Counted from the stretch's first letter, positions 44,354 through 55,953 are shown. The stretch: DNA of 64,000 bases from Candidatus Babelota bacterium (GCA_013287265.1 JABDEC010000001.1:1-64000); one strand, 5' to 3'. Notes: a model not told the origin generated them from the sequence alone. Made by a program: numbers and translations.

Positions 44354-44765
44354 GATTTTCAGCCTTTTTAACAAATTTAGTTTTCATTGGTAACTTATAG
44401 GTTGCAGTTCGCAATGCCTCTTTTGCTTCCGTCTCAGTTAATCCGGAAATCTCACAAATTATACGACCTCTTTTCACCACCGAAACCCAGAATTCAGGAT
44501 TACCTTTACCTTTACCCATTCGTGTTTCTGCAGGTTTTTGTGTTATTGGTTTATCCGGAAACATACGAATAAATAATTTTCCCGTTTTTAATAATTTACG
44601 AGAAATTGTTACCCTTATTGCTTCAATCTGCTGAGCAGTTACCCAAGAAGACTCCACTGCTTCCAGTCCATATTGCCCAAAATTAAATGTACGCGCACCT
44701 TTAGACATCCCTCTCATCTTGCCTTTTTGGACTTTTCTAAATTTAGTTTTTTTTGGCACTAACAT
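44346..44765 (-). CDS. rplP: 50S ribosomal protein L16
   Basis: 139 residues. Starts [19 protein letters not shown]; has [16 protein letters not shown]-like [14 protein letters not shown] and [13 protein letters not shown]. It helps form the A site. Overlaps rpmC by 8 bp. Confidence 0.97.
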   Translation of the reverse strand: MLVPKKTKFRKVQKGKMRGMSKGARTFNFGQYGLEAVESSWVTAQQIEAIRVTISRKLLKTGKLFIRMFPDKPITQKPAETRMGKGKGNPEFWVSVVKRGRIICEISGLTETEAKEALRTATYKLPMKTKFVKKAENHE

Positions 44766-44790
44766 TGCTATATTCCATTAAAATTAAAGA

Positions 44791-45444
44791 TTATAAAGAT
44801 TGTAAACGTCTTCGTGCAATTTGATATTCGCCTCTGCAAATCCACACTTTAACACCAATTATTCCATATTTTGTTTTTGCTTCAGCAAGTGCATAATCAA
44901 TATCTGATCTTAATGTATGTAATGGCACTGAACCAACTCTTAACCACTCGGTTCGCGCAATTTCCGCACCGCCTAGACGACCAGCAACACAAATTTTTAC
45001 GCCCTTAGCTCCACTTTTCATTGCTGTGGTAGCTGCTTTTTTCATAGCTTTTTTATAATTCACTCGCTTTTCAAGTTGTTCAGCAATATTTTTTGCAACT
45101 AACATTGCATCTAATTCAGGTTTCTTAACTTCCTGAACAGAAATTTCAATTGATCCAATTTCCAATAATGATGATAAATCTCTACGAAGCGTATCAATTT
45201 CCTGACCCTTTTTTCCGATAACTAATCCCGGTTTTCCAGAATGTATAATAATCTTTATACTTTCCCCAGCTTTTTCAATTTTAATCGAAGAAACTTCAGC
45301 TTTTTCAAGAGTCGAATTTAAATATTTTCTAATTTTAAAATCTTCAAGAAAATTCTTACTGTATGAATCTCTTGCAAACCAACTCGCATCCCAATCTCTG
45401 TAGATTCCTAATCTAAATCCTAATGGATTAACCTTTTGACCCAC
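44791..45444 (-). CDS. rpsC: 30S ribosomal protein S3
   Basis: 217 residues. MGQKVNPLGFRLGI at the start, the KH domain with PGLVIGKKGQEI and the C-terminal GVKVWICRGE are S3 signatures. It acts at mRNA entry. Confidence 0.97.
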   Translation of the reverse strand: MGQKVNPLGFRLGIYRDWDASWFARDSYSKNFLEDFKIRKYLNSTLEKAEVSSIKIEKAGESIKIIIHSGKPGLVIGKKGQEIDTLRRDLSSLLEIGSIEISVQEVKKPELDAMLVAKNIAEQLEKRVNYKKAMKKAATTAMKSGAKGVKICVAGRLGGAEIARTEWLRVGSVPLHTLRSDIDYALAEAKTKYGIIGVKVWICRGEYQIARRRLQSL

Positions 45445-45457
45445 AATATCCTCTCAG

Positions 45458-45799
45458 TTAATTGTTATCTTTAGTTTTTAAAATTATACTTAAATGACTC
45501 AATCTTTTTCTTTGTGGATTTGCTCGTCCCATAGCACCAGGTTTAAAGTATTTGAAAATCGGTCCCTGATCCACAAGTATTTCATTGATCATTAAATTAT
45601 CAGCTTCAATGTTTTTTAAATTTTTCGCATTTGCAATCGCAGAATTTAATGCTTTTTGAAAAGGCAAAACTCTTTTTATTTTATATGTTGAAAGCCAGTT
45701 CAATGCATAAACAACATCTTTTCCTCTTAAAACATCTGCGATTAATCTTAATTTATATGGCGACTGACGAATATAATTAGATTTACAAATAAATTTCAT
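45458..45799 (-). CDS. rplV: 50S ribosomal protein L22
   Basis: 113 residues. YIRQSPYKLRLIADVLRGK and the beta-hairpin part PGAMGRANPQRKRLSHL that lines the exit tunnel are clear. Confidence 0.97.
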   Translation of the reverse strand: MKFICKSNYIRQSPYKLRLIADVLRGKDVVYALNWLSTYKIKRVLPFQKALNSAIANAKNLKNIEADNLMINEILVDQGPIFKYFKPGAMGRANPQRKRLSHLSIILKTKDNN

Positions 45800-45814
45800 T
45801 TTAATCCTAATAGT

Positions 45815-46111
45815 TTAACTCGCTGGAGGAGGAGTTTCTGCACCAGCTTTTCTCTGACCACTATGGAGCCTAAATGTTCTAGTAGGCGCAAATTCACCCA
45901 AATAATGTCCAACCATATTTTCAGTAATAAATACTGATATAAATTTCTTTCCATCATGTACAGCTATAGTCAGCCCTACAAATTCAGGAACAATCATGCT
46001 TCTGCGGGACCAAGTTTTAATTACTTCTCTTTTTCCACTGTTTTTTACAGCATTAACCTTTTTCATCAGAGAATCGTCAACGAATGGTCCTTTCTTAGCG
46101 GATCTAGCCAT
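45815..46111 (-). CDS. rpsS: 30S ribosomal protein S19
   Basis: 98 residues. [33 protein letters not shown] and [13 protein letters not shown] are S19 hallmarks. It pairs with S13 in the head. Confidence 0.97.
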   Translation of the reverse strand: MARSAKKGPFVDDSLMKKVNAVKNSGKREVIKTWSRRSMIVPEFVGLTIAVHDGKKFISVFITENMVGHYLGEFAPTRTFRLHSGQRKAGAETPPPAS

Positions 46112-46146
46112 AATTATACCTTATTTCATAATTTTTATTAAAATAA

Positions 46147-46962
46147 TTATTTTCTTCTTCTTAAAATAAGTGGATTTTTTCTAGTTCTAGTTCTAGTACC
46201 TTTGGAACCTTTACCCCATGGACTTCTAGGATGATTTCCACCTTTTGACCTACCTTCACCACCGCCATGTGGATGATCAACCGGATTCATAGCCATACCT
46301 CTTACAGTTGGCCTTATTCCTCTATATCTTGTACGTCCAGCTTTTCCCCATACGATATTTTTATAATCAGCATTTCCTAAAATACCAACAGTTGCCCAAC
46401 AATCAACAGGCACCATACGAATTTCACCTGAAGGTAATTTCAAGGTTGCATGTTCATCAGTTTTACCCATTATTTGAATAGATGAACCGGCACTTCTAGC
46501 TAATTTTCCACCTTGCTCTGGAATTAATTCAACATTATGAACAAAGAAACCAACTGGTATATTTTTCAAAGGCAGACAGTTGCCAATCTTTGGTTCAGCA
46601 TCTTTATTAGCAAAAACCTCTGCTCCAACAATTAAACCATCAGCCAATAAGATATATCTTTTATCACCATTAGGATAAACAGTCAGACCAATTCTAACAT
46701 TTCTATTTGGATCATACTCAATAGCAACGATTTTACCAGGCACAGATCTTTCGCCTCTTCTAAAATCGATTATACGATATTTTCTTTGAGCTGCCCCACC
46801 TCTATGTCTTATTGTTATTCTTCCATAAGCATTTCGCCCATGACATCTTGTTAAAGACATTACTAAACCTTTTTCAGGTTTCTTTTTCGTAATATCTTTT
46901 GATGAAAGATATGATTGAAATCTTAATGATGAATTTCTTGGTTTTCTTTGTACAATAGCCAT
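46147..46962 (-). CDS. rplB: 50S ribosomal protein L2
   Basis: 271 residues. GRNAYGRITIRHRGGAAQRK, VRGMAMNPVDHPHGGGEGRS and the C-terminal basic stretch are typical. The conserved His in HPHGGGEG is present. Important for peptidyl-transferase assembly. Confidence 0.97.
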   Translation of the reverse strand: MAIVQRKPRNSSLRFQSYLSSKDITKKKPEKGLVMSLTRCHGRNAYGRITIRHRGGAAQRKYRIIDFRRGERSVPGKIVAIEYDPNRNVRIGLTVYPNGDKRYILLADGLIVGAEVFANKDAEPKIGNCLPLKNIPVGFFVHNVELIPEQGGKLARSAGSSIQIMGKTDEHATLKLPSGEIRMVPVDCWATVGILGNADYKNIVWGKAGRTRYRGIRPTVRGMAMNPVDHPHGGGEGRSKGGNHPRSPWGKGSKGTRTRTRKNPLILRRRK

Positions 46963-46971
46963 TTATTGTCC

Positions 46972-47310
46972 TTAACTTTTTTTCTCACTAATTTGAGGTT
47001 CCACAGTTGCTCCGGATTGACCGTGCCCAAAAAGATCTAACGTATAACCTTCTTTTAAAGTTATAATTGCTCTCTTTTCAAGGTCCCCAACAAAAGTCAT
47101 TCGTTTAAATTTACGAACTTTACCTTTTCTAGAATGAACTCTAATTTTATCAACTTTTACATTAAAAAGCTTTTCTATTGCTTCTTTAATTAAAGGCTTA
47201 TTTGATTTTGGGTGCACTTTCAAAACCAATTTTTTCAAATCGGAATTTATTTTTTGCGCTTTATCAGAAATTACTGGACCTTTTATAATATCATAAATAC
47301 TTAAACGCAT
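46972..47310 (-). CDS. rplW: 50S ribosomal protein L23
   Basis: 112 residues, slightly longer than usual owing to a C-terminal tail of about 20 residues ([18 protein letters not shown]). [11 protein letters not shown] and [20 protein letters not shown] are L23 signatures. Docking site for trigger factor and SRP. Overlaps rplD by 10 bp. Confidence 0.95.
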   Translation of the reverse strand: MRLSIYDIIKGPVISDKAQKINSDLKKLVLKVHPKSNKPLIKEAIEKLFNVKVDKIRVHSRKGKVRKFKRMTFVGDLEKRAIITLKEGYTLDLFGHGQSGATVEPQISEKKS

Positions 47311-47957
47311 TTCAACACCATGTTTTTAAACTTATCTAAATCTTTTTTCAGCAATATTAATTTTGTACCGGCAGCCAAATAATAAGCATTTGCCTCATCA
47401 AATAAAATTAAATGCACATTTGGAATGTTCGCAAATGATGCTTGAGTTGATAAATCATTTGGATCAACTAAAATATTTAATTTAGTGTCATGTAAATTTA
47501 AATCTTTAAGTAGTTTAAATATTTCAGCTGTTTTCGGTTTATCAGTTGCCGACCAATCTAAACAGAATACATTATTATTATCTAATAAATTCCAAAAAAT
47601 GTCACCTAAAATTCTTTTTTTGAGATCTTTATTTATTTTTAAGGTTCTGACTCTTGGCTGAGGACCAAACGTTACACCACCGCCAATCCATAAAGGTGAT
47701 CTTCTTGAACCGGCACGTGCTCTACCAGTTCCTTTTTGCTTCCAAGGTTTTTTATTGGAATAAGCAACTTCAGAACGATCTTTACATCCTACGGTACCTT
47801 GTCTCCAATTTTGCAAAAGAACACGAACCCAATTTGCAAATGCAACAGATGAAACCTTTTCTGGTTTATTGGATAATCCCAAATCCTTTGCTGATAATAT
47901 TTTTAAAACGTTATCATTTGTAGATTCAATTTTTGATTTAGTTATATTTTTACTCAT
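47301..47957 (-). CDS. rplD: 50S ribosomal protein L4
   Basis: 218 residues. [20 protein letters not shown] and [18 protein letters not shown] form the tunnel-lining loop that defines L4. In E. coli L4 also represses the S10 operon; nothing comparable was checked here. Confidence 0.97.
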   Translation of the reverse strand: MSKNITKSKIESTNDNVLKILSAKDLGLSNKPEKVSSVAFANWVRVLLQNWRQGTVGCKDRSEVAYSNKKPWKQKGTGRARAGSRRSPLWIGGGVTFGPQPRVRTLKINKDLKKRILGDIFWNLLDNNNVFCLDWSATDKPKTAEIFKLLKDLNLHDTKLNILVDPNDLSTQASFANIPNVHLILFDEANAYYLAAGTKLILLKKDLDKFKNMVLKCV

Positions 47958-47963
47958 AATATT

Positions 47964-48581
47964 TTATCCAAGTTTCTTAACAAAAACTAATGATCCAAAT
48001 TTTCCGGGAACAGATCCTTTTATCAGCATAATTTTGGAATTTTTATCAATTTCAACTAATTCAAGATTTCTCATAGCAGCGCGTTCAACGCCCATATGGC
48101 CTGGTAATCTCTTACCTTTAATAACTCTTCCTTCTGCTCTCATAAAACTTAGAGACCCTGTTCTTCGACCGGTTTTATCGCCATGACTTCCAGCACCACC
48201 TTTGAATCCATGACGTTTCATTGCTCCTGCAAAGCCACAACCTTTAGTTATGCCATAAACATTAACTAGTTTGCCGCTTTCGAAAGATGATAAATCAACT
48301 AAGTCGCCAATCTTAAATGATTCGATGGACTCATTTACTTTAATTTCTTTAATATCACTGAAATATTTTTTTAAATTCTTAAGCCAGCTTTCAGAAAATT
48401 TTTCATTTTCAAACTTAGACTTTAAGCAAGCAACTTGAATTGCTTTATATCCATCATTTTCTTCAGTTTTAATTTGGGTTATAAACCAATTACCAGTATC
48501 TATAACCGTTACTGGAACTACTTTATCGTTTTTAAAAACTTGAGTCATTCCAATTTTTTTTCCCCAAAGTCCGGTGACCAT
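47964..48581 (-). CDS. rplC: 50S ribosomal protein L3
   Basis: 205 residues. GLWGKKIGMTQVF at the start and GFAGAMKRHGFKGGAGSHGD are L3 hallmarks. It reaches the peptidyl-transferase centre. Normal length. Confidence 0.97.
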   Translation of the reverse strand: MVTGLWGKKIGMTQVFKNDKVVPVTVIDTGNWFITQIKTEENDGYKAIQVACLKSKFENEKFSESWLKNLKKYFSDIKEIKVNESIESFKIGDLVDLSSFESGKLVNVYGITKGCGFAGAMKRHGFKGGAGSHGDKTGRRTGSLSFMRAEGRVIKGKRLPGHMGVERAAMRNLELVEIDKNSKIMLIKGSVPGKFGSLVFVKKLG

Positions 48582-48599
48582 TAACTAACCTTTCATTAA

Positions 48600-48905
48600 T
48601 TACTTAATCTCAACATCTACACCGGATGAAATACTTAATTTCATTAGGGCATCCATAGTTTGATCATTTGGCGAAACAATGTCCAAGATCCTTCTATGTG
48701 TTGTTAACTCAAATTGTTCCCTTGATTTTTTATCAATATGGGGAGATCTTAAAACAGTAAAACATTTCTTTTTATTAGGAAGAGGCACGGGACCAATTAA
48801 TTGTGATCCCGTTCTTTTTACTGTTAATACAATCTGTTTAACTGCCTTATCCAGCAATTGATGATCATATGATTTTAACGTTAATCGAATTTTCTGTCTC
48901 TTCAT
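48600..48905 (-). CDS. rpsJ: 30S ribosomal protein S10
   Basis: 101 residues. [20 protein letters not shown] and [19 protein letters not shown] are S10 signatures. It also serves as NusE in antitermination. First gene of the S10 section, directly downstream of tuf. Confidence 0.97.
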   Translation of the reverse strand: MKRQKIRLTLKSYDHQLLDKAVKQIVLTVKRTGSQLIGPVPLPNKKKCFTVLRSPHIDKKSREQFELTTHRRILDIVSPNDQTMDALMKLSISSGVDVEIK

Positions 48906-48916
48906 TCAATCAAACC

Positions 48917-50104
48917 TTATTCTATAATATCGGTTACTACGCCAGATCCAACAGTTCTTCCGCCTTCACGTATAGCAAAACGTAGATCTTTTTCCATTGC
49001 TATAGGAGAAATTAAATCAACAATTAATTCAACGTCATCTCCTGGCATAACCATTTCACGTCCAGCAGGTAAGGTTACGATACCTGTAACATCTGTTGTT
49101 CTGAAATAAAATTGCGGTCTATAACCAGTAAAGAACGGACTATGTCTTCCGCCTTCATCTTTACTTAAAATATAAACTTGGCATTTAAATTTTTTATGAG
49201 GAGTAATTGAACCAGGAGCAGCACAAACCATTCCTCTTTCAATTTCTTCTTTCTTAGTACCACGTAAAAGAAGACCAACGTTATCACCAGCTTCACCTTC
49301 ATTTAAAGTTTTTCGGAACATTTCCACGCCAGTAATAACAGATTTAAGCTTTGCGCCAAAACCAATTATATCAATTTCATCACCAATTTTAATTTTTCCT
49401 CTTTCAATTCTTCCAGTTGCAACAGTTCCACGCCCGGAAATAGTAAATGCACCTTCAATTGGCATCAAGAAAGGTTTATCAATTTCTCTTTTTGGAGCTG
49501 GAATATAAGTATCAAGAGCCTCTAATAACTTCTCAATTGCTTTTACTCCATATTCGCCCTTATCACCCTCCAAAGCTTTAAGTGCGGATCCTCTTATTAC
49601 AGGTATTTTATCACCAGGATATTCGTATTTATTTAATAAATCTCTAATTTCTTCTTCAACCATGTCGATCATCTCTGTATCATCGACCATGTCACATTTA
49701 TTTAAAAATACAACAATTGCAGGAACACCAACGTTACGCGCTAAAACGATATGTTCTCTTGTTTGAGGCATTGCGCCATCTGCAGCAGATACAACTAAAA
49801 TTGCGCCATCCATTTGAGCTGCACCAGTAATCATGTTTTTTACATAGTCAGCATGTCCTGGGCAGTCTACGTGCGCATAGTGACGATTTTTAGTTTCATA
49901 TTCAACGTGAGATGTAGCAATTGTAATACCACGTTCTTTTTCTTCAGGCGCATTATCAATTTGATCATAAGCTCTGAAATCAGCCAAACCCTGCTCAGCT
50001 AAAACTTTTGTGATAGCAGCAGTTAATGTTGTTTTACCATGATCAACGTGACCAATAGTTCCTACATTTATATGAGGTTTTTTACGCTCAAACACTTTAG
50101 CCAT
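48917..50104 (-). CDS. tuf: Elongation factor Tu
   Basis: 395 residues. The GTPase motifs [17 protein letters not shown] and NKCD are intact, with domains 2 and 3 following. It carries aminoacyl-tRNA to the ribosome. Only one tuf copy is present in this window. Confidence 0.98.
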   Translation of the reverse strand: MAKVFERKKPHINVGTIGHVDHGKTTLTAAITKVLAEQGLADFRAYDQIDNAPEEKERGITIATSHVEYETKNRHYAHVDCPGHADYVKNMITGAAQMDGAILVVSAADGAMPQTREHIVLARNVGVPAIVVFLNKCDMVDDTEMIDMVEEEIRDLLNKYEYPGDKIPVIRGSALKALEGDKGEYGVKAIEKLLEALDTYIPAPKREIDKPFLMPIEGAFTISGRGTVATGRIERGKIKIGDEIDIIGFGAKLKSVITGVEMFRKTLNEGEAGDNVGLLLRGTKKEEIERGMVCAAPGSITPHKKFKCQVYILSKDEGGRHSPFFTGYRPQFYFRTTDVTGIVTLPAGREMVMPGDDVELIVDLISPIAMEKDLRFAIREGGRTVGSGVVTDIIE

Positions 50105-50134
50105 AATTTCTCCTAAAAGACCCTTATTTATAAA

Positions 50135-52204
50135 TTACTTTTTACCTACAATTGTTGCTTGAATATGTTCAGGCACTTCCCTATAACATTCAAATTCCAT
50201 TGAATAGCTAGCACGTCCCTTACTCATAGATCTTAAATCAGTTGCATAGCCAACCATTGTTTCCAATGGAACTTCAGAGGTTATAATTTGAACACCACCA
50301 ATTCTCGCTTCCATACCAAGAATTCTTCCTCTTCTGGCATTTAAATCACCCATTACATCGCCCATATATTCATCCGGCGTTTCTACTTCAACTTTCATAA
50401 TTGGTTCAAGTAAAACAGGATTACCTTTTGACAATCCGGATTTAAATGCCATTGCAGCAGCTATCTTAAATGCAATCTCAGATGAATCAACATCATGATA
50501 TGAACCATCAAATAGTGATGCCTTAACATCTACTACCGGATATCCCGCAATAACACCTGAATTTTTAGCTTCTTCTAAACCTTTTTCAACCGCTGGAATA
50601 TATTCTCTTGGAACAGTACCACCTACAATTTTATTTTCAAATTCAAAGCCTTTTCCTCTTTCTAAAGGTTCAAATTTAATCCATACATGTCCATATTGTC
50701 CACGTCCACCGGATTGTTTAATAAATTTACCTTCAGCTTCTGCTGTATTTCTAATAGTTTCTTTATATGCTACTTGAAGCCTTCCCGGCACTACTTCAAC
50801 TTTATGTTCTCTTTTTAGTCTATCAATAACAATCTCTAAATGTAATTCGCCCATTCCTGAAATAACTGTTTGCCCCGTTTCTTGATTATATGAAAATCTA
50901 AAAGATGGATCTTCTTGCATCATTTTTCTTAATGAAAGAGTCATCTTTTCATAATCACCTTTATTTTTAGGTTCAACAGAAACATCAATAACTGGCATTG
51001 GAATTTCAATTGCCTCAAGTGCAATTAATTTTCCTTCTTCGCATAGCGAATCACCAGTCAACACATCTTTTAATCCTACAACCGCAGCAATATCTCCGGC
51101 TTTTACCGAATCAATTTCTTCACGTTTATTAGCATGCATTTTAATTAATCTGCTAACACGTTCTTTGGTTTTTGTTCTTACATTTATTACATATGAACCA
51201 GCTTTCAGTTCGCCAGAATATACACGAATAAATGTTAATGACCCTACAAATGGGTCATTCATAATTTTAAATGCCAAAGCACTAAATGGCTCTGAATCAC
51301 TTGATTTTCTAATTATTTTTTCTTTAGTATCGGGATTTGTACCTTCAACCGGAGGAACATCTAATGGTGAAGGTAAATAATCAATAACTGCATCTAAAAC
51401 AAGTTGTATACCTTTATTTTTAAAAGCAGTTCCACAAAAAGCAGGAACTACTTGCATACTAATAACGCCTTTTCTTAATGCCATTTTAACTTCATCTATA
51501 GATACTTCTTTACCTTCAAGATATTTTTCAGCAAGAGCGTCATCAAAATCACATGCTCTTTCAATAATTTTAATACGCATTTCTTCCATTTGTTCCTTAA
51601 ATTCTTCAGGAACATCTTGCCATTCAACTCCTCCACCCTTTTCTATATCTACAAAAACAGCCATTTTACGTGTTAATATATCAATGACTGCTCGATAATT
51701 TTCTGATTCTCCAACTGGAATCTGCATAGCTAATGCATTTCCACGCAATCTTTCATTAACGCCTTTTAAAACATTAAAAAAGTTCGCTCCGATTCTATCC
51801 ATCTTATTAACGAAAAGAATTCTTGGAACTTTATATCTATTTGCCTGGCGCCATACAGTTTCAGATTGAGGTTGAACTCCGGCTACACCGCAGAAAACTG
51901 CGATCATTCCATCTAATACACGCAAAGATCTTCCAACTTCAATAGTAAAATCAACGTGCCCAGGAGTATCAATAATATTTATTCTATTATTTTTCCAAAA
52001 ACAAGTGGTTGCAGCAGCAGTGATAGTAATTCCACGTTCTCTTTCCTGCTCCATCCAATCCATTACTGCTTCACCAGAATGCACTTCACCAATTTTATGC
52101 GTTATTCCGGTATAGAATAAAATTCTTTCTGTAACGGTCGTTTTACCGGCATCAATGTGAGCTGCGATACCAATATTTCTATATCTATCTAATTGATTAC
52201 TCAT
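50135..52204 (-). CDS. fusA: Elongation factor G
   Basis: 689 residues from ATG 52204 ([13 protein letters not shown]), preceded by AGGA; the TTG six codons upstream lies in the rpsG stop region and is rejected. Motifs [17 protein letters not shown] and NKMD are present. It drives translocation. Follows rpsG after 11 bp. Confidence 0.97.
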   Translation of the reverse strand: MSNQLDRYRNIGIAAHIDAGKTTVTERILFYTGITHKIGEVHSGEAVMDWMEQERERGITITAAATTCFWKNNRINIIDTPGHVDFTIEVGRSLRVLDGMIAVFCGVAGVQPQSETVWRQANRYKVPRILFVNKMDRIGANFFNVLKGVNERLRGNALAMQIPVGESENYRAVIDILTRKMAVFVDIEKGGGVEWQDVPEEFKEQMEEMRIKIIERACDFDDALAEKYLEGKEVSIDEVKMALRKGVISMQVVPAFCGTAFKNKGIQLVLDAVIDYLPSPLDVPPVEGTNPDTKEKIIRKSSDSEPFSALAFKIMNDPFVGSLTFIRVYSGELKAGSYVINVRTKTKERVSRLIKMHANKREEIDSVKAGDIAAVVGLKDVLTGDSLCEEGKLIALEAIEIPMPVIDVSVEPKNKGDYEKMTLSLRKMMQEDPSFRFSYNQETGQTVISGMGELHLEIVIDRLKREHKVEVVPGRLQVAYKETIRNTAEAEGKFIKQSGGRGQYGHVWIKFEPLERGKGFEFENKIVGGTVPREYIPAVEKGLEEAKNSGVIAGYPVVDVKASLFDGSYHDVDSSEIAFKIAAAMAFKSGLSKGNPVLLEPIMKVEVETPDEYMGDVMGDLNARRGRILGMEARIGGVQIITSEVPLETMVGYATDLRSMSKGRASYSMEFECYREVPEHIQATIVGKK

Positions 52205-52215
52205 AATTGTCCTAA

Positions 52216-52698
52216 TTACCAAGCATAATGCGAGAATGCACGATTTGATTCTGCAGCTTTATGAACATCTAATTTCTTTTTAACTGCATTTCCACGGCCT
52301 TCACTTGCATCCAATAATTCATGCGCCAATCGTTTTCCCATGGTTTTGTCATTTCGATCAGCTGCGGAATTAATTATCCATCTTAGAGCTAAAGCTCTAC
52401 TTCTATTTGGCCTTACTTCCATTGGAATCTGATAAACGCTACCACCGACTCTGCGTGGCCTTACTTCAATAGCAGGAACTACTTGATCAAAAGCTTTATA
52501 AAAAAGCTTTAAAGCTTTGTCCTTATCACCATTAGATTTCTTTAAAAGGACATCCATAGCATCATAAACTATGCTACGTGCAATATTTTTTTTACCACGC
52601 TCCATTATGACATTAATTAGTTTTTGAAGAATTTCAGAATTATACCTTGGGTCGACGCCTATATTTCTTACAAATTCTATTTTTTTATGTCTTGGCAT
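52216..52698 (-). CDS. rpsG: 30S ribosomal protein S7
   Basis: 160 residues. [20 protein letters not shown] and RRIGGS-like features with [20 protein letters not shown] are S7 hallmarks. It nucleates the 30S head and in E. coli represses the str operon. Full length. Confidence 0.97.
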   Translation of the reverse strand: MPRHKKIEFVRNIGVDPRYNSEILQKLINVIMERGKKNIARSIVYDAMDVLLKKSNGDKDKALKLFYKAFDQVVPAIEVRPRRVGGSVYQIPMEVRPNRSRALALRWIINSAADRNDKTMGKRLAHELLDASEGRGNAVKKKLDVHKAAESNRAFSHYAW

Positions 52699-52707
52699 AT
52701 TTTCCTC

Positions 52708-53079
52708 TTATTTTGGTCGTTTCGCACCGTATAATGAACGTCCTTGTCTTCTATTTTCTACACCAGCTGTATCAAGAGCACCACGAATAATGTGATATTT
52801 AACACCAGGAAGATCTTTAACCCTTCCACCTCTAATTAAAACAACAGAGTGTTCTTGCAAATTATGCCCTTCTCCTGGAATATAAGCTGTAACTTCATTA
52901 CCATTAGCCAATTTAACACGGGCTACTTTACGCAAAGCTGAGTTTGGCTTTTTAGGAGTTACAGTCGAAACTCTCACACAAACGCCACGTGCTTGAGGCG
53001 CACCCTTTAAAGCAGGTGATTTTGATTTAATATTAATTTTTTTTCTACCAAAACGTACCAATTGACTTGTAGTAGGCAT
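52708..53079 (-). CDS. rpsL: 30S ribosomal protein S12
   Basis: 123 residues. Starts [14 protein letters not shown], with [17 protein letters not shown] and [19 protein letters not shown]. The Lys of KKPNSALRK is the position linked to streptomycin resistance when altered; it is wild type here. First gene of the 19-kb ribosomal block. Confidence 0.97.
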   Translation of the reverse strand: MPTTSQLVRFGRKKINIKSKSPALKGAPQARGVCVRVSTVTPKKPNSALRKVARVKLANGNEVTAYIPGEGHNLQEHSVVLIRGGRVKDLPGVKYHIIRGALDTAGVENRRQGRSLYGAKRPK

Positions 53080-53470
53080 ACAAATGTTCCCAATACTTTC
53101 ATTTATAAAAGTTTTACTTCAAAACAAACTAAATTCTAGATTAATTCGCACAATTGAATTTTGTGAAAATCTTCTAAGATTAGAAGTAGTTATTAGCTAT
53201 TTTATATTTTTTCCATATTTTTTCAAGTGGAATTATTAAATTTTTTTGCAATTATACCCAGACTTTGAGTTAACCCTATAATGTTCTCTGGACAGACATA
53301 TTTAACCATTCGTTGTTAATCAATTTTTTTCTTCGCATTTTTGTGAATCATTTAAATACAAGCTAACTGGTAAAATTTCACACTCATTTAACTATAGACT
53401 TAAAATAGCAATGGTGATACCTTAAGCGAATATAAAATTTAAGTAAAAAAATTCAATTAGGAGCAATATT
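53080..53470. other. 391-bp divergent intergenic region between rpsL and rseP
   Basis: Non-coding and very AT-rich. It should carry the promoter for the long minus-strand ribosomal transcript and that of rseP. On the minus strand a perfect TATAAT lies at 53256-53251, but no good -35 box was found at 16-18 bases. No hairpin with a T-run or other clear element was seen. Confidence 0.5.
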
Positions 53471-54580
53471 ATGTTTCCAGATGTAATCAAAAATTTTATT
53501 TTTATTTTTATTGGAATTCTTGGAATCGGTTTTTTAATAGGATTTCATGAATTAGGGCATTTTCTTTTTGCAAAATTATTTAAAGTAAGTACCCCATCAT
53601 TTTCAATTGGGATGGGACCAAAATTATTGCAAAAAAAAATTGGTGAGACGAATTTCAGTATTTCAGCTCTTCCTTTAGGAGGTTACGTAGAAATAGCCGG
53701 AATGGCCGAAGTTGGCCAGGGCGAACAAAAAGAAGCAAAAAGAAAAGATAAATATTCTTTTGCAGTAAAACCTTACTATCAAAAACTTCTAATTCTCAGT
53801 GGCGGAATTATATTTAATTTAATTTTGGCTTATGTAATTTTCATTTTTCTTTTTATGGCCGGTATGCCAAAAACCCCGATTTTATATCCTGAAGATGTTT
53901 CAGCAGTTATCGGTAATATTGTTCCGGGTTCGGCAGCCGAAAAATTCAATTTAAAATCAAATGATAAAATTATAGCTATTAACAAAATTCCAGTTAATAA
54001 CGTAATTGAAGTAAGTAAAAAAATTCAGGAACTACCTGACCAAAAAGCAATATTTACAGTTGAAAGAGATGGCGCGCAGCAAGATGTAGAAGTTCAAGTG
54101 GGGTACAAAGATGTTGATCAACAAAAAGTCGGAATGCTAGGTGTTGATTGGGCGCAAGGTGAAATAAAACTGCTTCCTGCCTACTCGTTTATTGAAAGTG
54201 TTAAACACGGAATTTCCTCAACCAACAAAATAATTCTCTTAACATTTTCTGCATTCGGTTCCATGTTTAAACAAAAGAAATTTGAAGGTATCGGCGGACC
54301 ACTTTTAGTTATTTCAGAAACAATTAAAGGAATAAAAAAGGGATTCAAAATATTTTTAATTTTACTTGCATTTATCAGCATTAACTTAGCGATTTTAAAT
54401 TTAATCCCACTTCCAATTATGGATGGTGGTCAAATTCTATTTACAACAATTGAAGCAATTATTCGTAAACAAATTCCTGAAAATATAAGATTGGTAATTC
54501 ATTATATTTGTTGGATTGGCATTATTTTACTTGCTATTTATTTGAGTATAGCGGATATTCGTAGAATATTTTTTAAATAA
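53471..54580 (+). CDS. rseP: RseP/S2P-family site-2 intramembrane protease
   Basis: 369 residues. The zinc motif HELGH lies in the first membrane helix (about residue 27). One PDZ domain spans about 140-225. The second active-site motif NLIPLPIMDGGQ is near residue 312. It cuts anti-sigma factors or signal-peptide remnants in the inner membrane. Its stop lies five bases from the first gene of the CaaX-protein array, so it probably leads that transcript. Confidence 0.93.
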   Translation: MFPDVIKNFIFIFIGILGIGFLIGFHELGHFLFAKLFKVSTPSFSIGMGPKLLQKKIGETNFSISALPLGGYVEIAGMAEVGQGEQKEAKRKDKYSFAVKPYYQKLLILSGGIIFNLILAYVIFIFLFMAGMPKTPILYPEDVSAVIGNIVPGSAAEKFNLKSNDKIIAINKIPVNNVIEVSKKIQELPDQKAIFTVERDGAQQDVEVQVGYKDVDQQKVGMLGVDWAQGEIKLLPAYSFIESVKHGISSTNKIILLTFSAFGSMFKQKKFEGIGGPLLVISETIKGIKKGFKIFLILLAFISINLAILNLIPLPIMDGGQILFTTIEAIIRKQIPENIRLVIHYICWIGIILLAIYLSIADIRRIFFK

Positions 54581-54585
54581 TAAAG

Positions 54586-55191
54586 ATGAAATTTAATTTT
54601 TTGCATTTCATTTTATTAACTTCAATTTCGCAAACATTTGCTCAAATCAAAGAAGTTAATGAATATATTTTCTGGAATGAACTTCACTTAAAATATTTTG
54701 AAAAAATTTCTTATCATAAGATAGACGGGTTGTTGTGGGAATATGAAATTAATAATGAATTTCTAAAAAAATTAAATAACATATTATATGCCTGCATTTG
54801 TCCAATTAATGATTATCATAATTATGAATATTATTCATTTGAAAATAATATTGATTTAAGAGAATTATTCTGCAAAGTTCAATTTGGTTATTCAATTAAA
54901 TTATATTACCATCAAAAAGATATCGAAAAAATAATTGGTCAGGAGTTCTTAAAAAAAAGACATACAGATAACGATGGACAAGTTTTTAAAACTTATGGAA
55001 AACTAGTATTCAATAGACCTATGAGAAAATGGGAAATAATTGGAACTCAATATTATCATAGCCTTGAGATCGATACTAAACTCAGACTCGAACATGGATT
55101 AAAAGGAGAATTTACTTTAAAGAATACAAATGGACAATTACTTATCATAGGATACAAAAAACCTAGTTGTGAAAATTGTGTAATTTTGTAA
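54586..55191 (+). CDS. Secreted CaaX-box protein A (C-terminal CVIL)
   Basis: 201 residues. Signal peptide to about residue 19 (TFAQ), a roughly 90-residue unique N-terminal part, then the family domain (about 120-195: GKLVFNRPMRKWEII...LKGEFTLKNTNG). The last four residues are CVIL, a CaaX box with Leu at the end, which favours host geranylgeranylation. It is the longest family member and begins five bases after rseP. Function is unknown. Confidence 0.8.
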   Translation: MKFNFLHFILLTSISQTFAQIKEVNEYIFWNELHLKYFEKISYHKIDGLLWEYEINNEFLKKLNNILYACICPINDYHNYEYYSFENNIDLRELFCKVQFGYSIKLYYHQKDIEKIIGQEFLKKRHTDNDGQVFKTYGKLVFNRPMRKWEIIGTQYYHSLEIDTKLRLEHGLKGEFTLKNTNGQLLIIGYKKPSCENCVIL

Positions 55192-55216
55192 TCAGTTAAA
55201 TCAGCGCAAGGAGAAT

Positions 55217-55570
55217 ATGAAAAATAAATTATTTTTATTGACTTTAATGTCTCTAGCATCAAATTCATTTTGCCTTGAATCTAAAAATGATGATAAAAAC
55301 TTTGACAAAGAAATTACTATAGAAAGAGGCATGGTTGATCAATCTGGCGATATATTTCGAATAGGAAAACAATATGCTCATCGACTTAAATACTATATTC
55401 CCCGAGAAAGTGAAGATTATTCAAACGTAAAAAAATATACTCATTATAAATTAGTTCTTAAAAAAATAAGTGTAGACGTGATCCCATTTTTGCGTGAAGG
55501 TGATATTCCTGTTAAAATCGTGAGATTTGAATTACTACCTTTTGATAACATAAGTTGCACCATTTTATAA
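55217..55570 (+). CDS. Secreted CaaX-box protein B (C-terminal CTIL)
   Basis: 117 residues. Signal peptide ends near NSFC-LE. The family domain starts EITIERGMV and ends with IPVKIVRFE followed by a Ser/acidic linker. The last four residues are CTIL. Ribosome site AAGGAGA. More diverged than C-E in the middle. No catalytic motif is seen. Confidence 0.8.
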   Translation: MKNKLFLLTLMSLASNSFCLESKNDDKNFDKEITIERGMVDQSGDIFRIGKQYAHRLKYYIPRESEDYSNVKKYTHYKLVLKKISVDVIPFLREGDIPVKIVRFELLPFDNISCTIL

Positions 55571-55583
55571 ATAAAGGATTTAA

Positions 55584-55937
55584 ATGAAAAAATTATTTTT
55601 ACTAACTTTAATTTCTGTCGCAGCAAATTCATTCTGTGCCGAAGTAAAAAATAATGATGGCATAGATTTCAATAATTGGGAAAAAGAATTCACTGTCATT
55701 GGAAAAATTTTTTATAATAAGGCATTGGAATGTGGAACTTATTTTATTAAACCTGATAATAGTGAAATGGAATATCAAATTTCTAAAGAAGAATTAAATA
55801 AATTATCCGGTTATAAAGGAAAATTCACATTAAAACTGGTAAAGACAATTGGAATACCATGCAGTGGAATTCCTGTAACAATAGTTAAATTTGAAAAAAC
55901 AGAAGAAGAAAATGAAAGCAGCTGTACAATTTTATAA
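55584..55937 (+). CDS. Secreted CaaX-box protein C (C-terminal CTIL)
   Basis: 117 residues. Signal peptide MKKLFLLTLISVAANSFCA. Then EFTVIGKIFYN, YKGKFTLKLVK and GIPVTIVKFE, the family pattern. An acidic EEENESS linker leads to CTIL. The signal peptide is nearly the same as in D and E, indicating recent duplication. Confidence 0.8.
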   Translation: MKKLFLLTLISVAANSFCAEVKNNDGIDFNNWEKEFTVIGKIFYNKALECGTYFIKPDNSEMEYQISKEELNKLSGYKGKFTLKLVKTIGIPCSGIPVTIVKFEKTEEENESSCTIL

Positions 55938-55953
55938 AACTGAAAGACAACAA

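Noticed and set aside
34492-53079. Many plus-strand open frames opposite ribosomal protein genes
   Set aside because: Shadows of conserved minus-strand genes; no ribosome sites and no recognisable domains.
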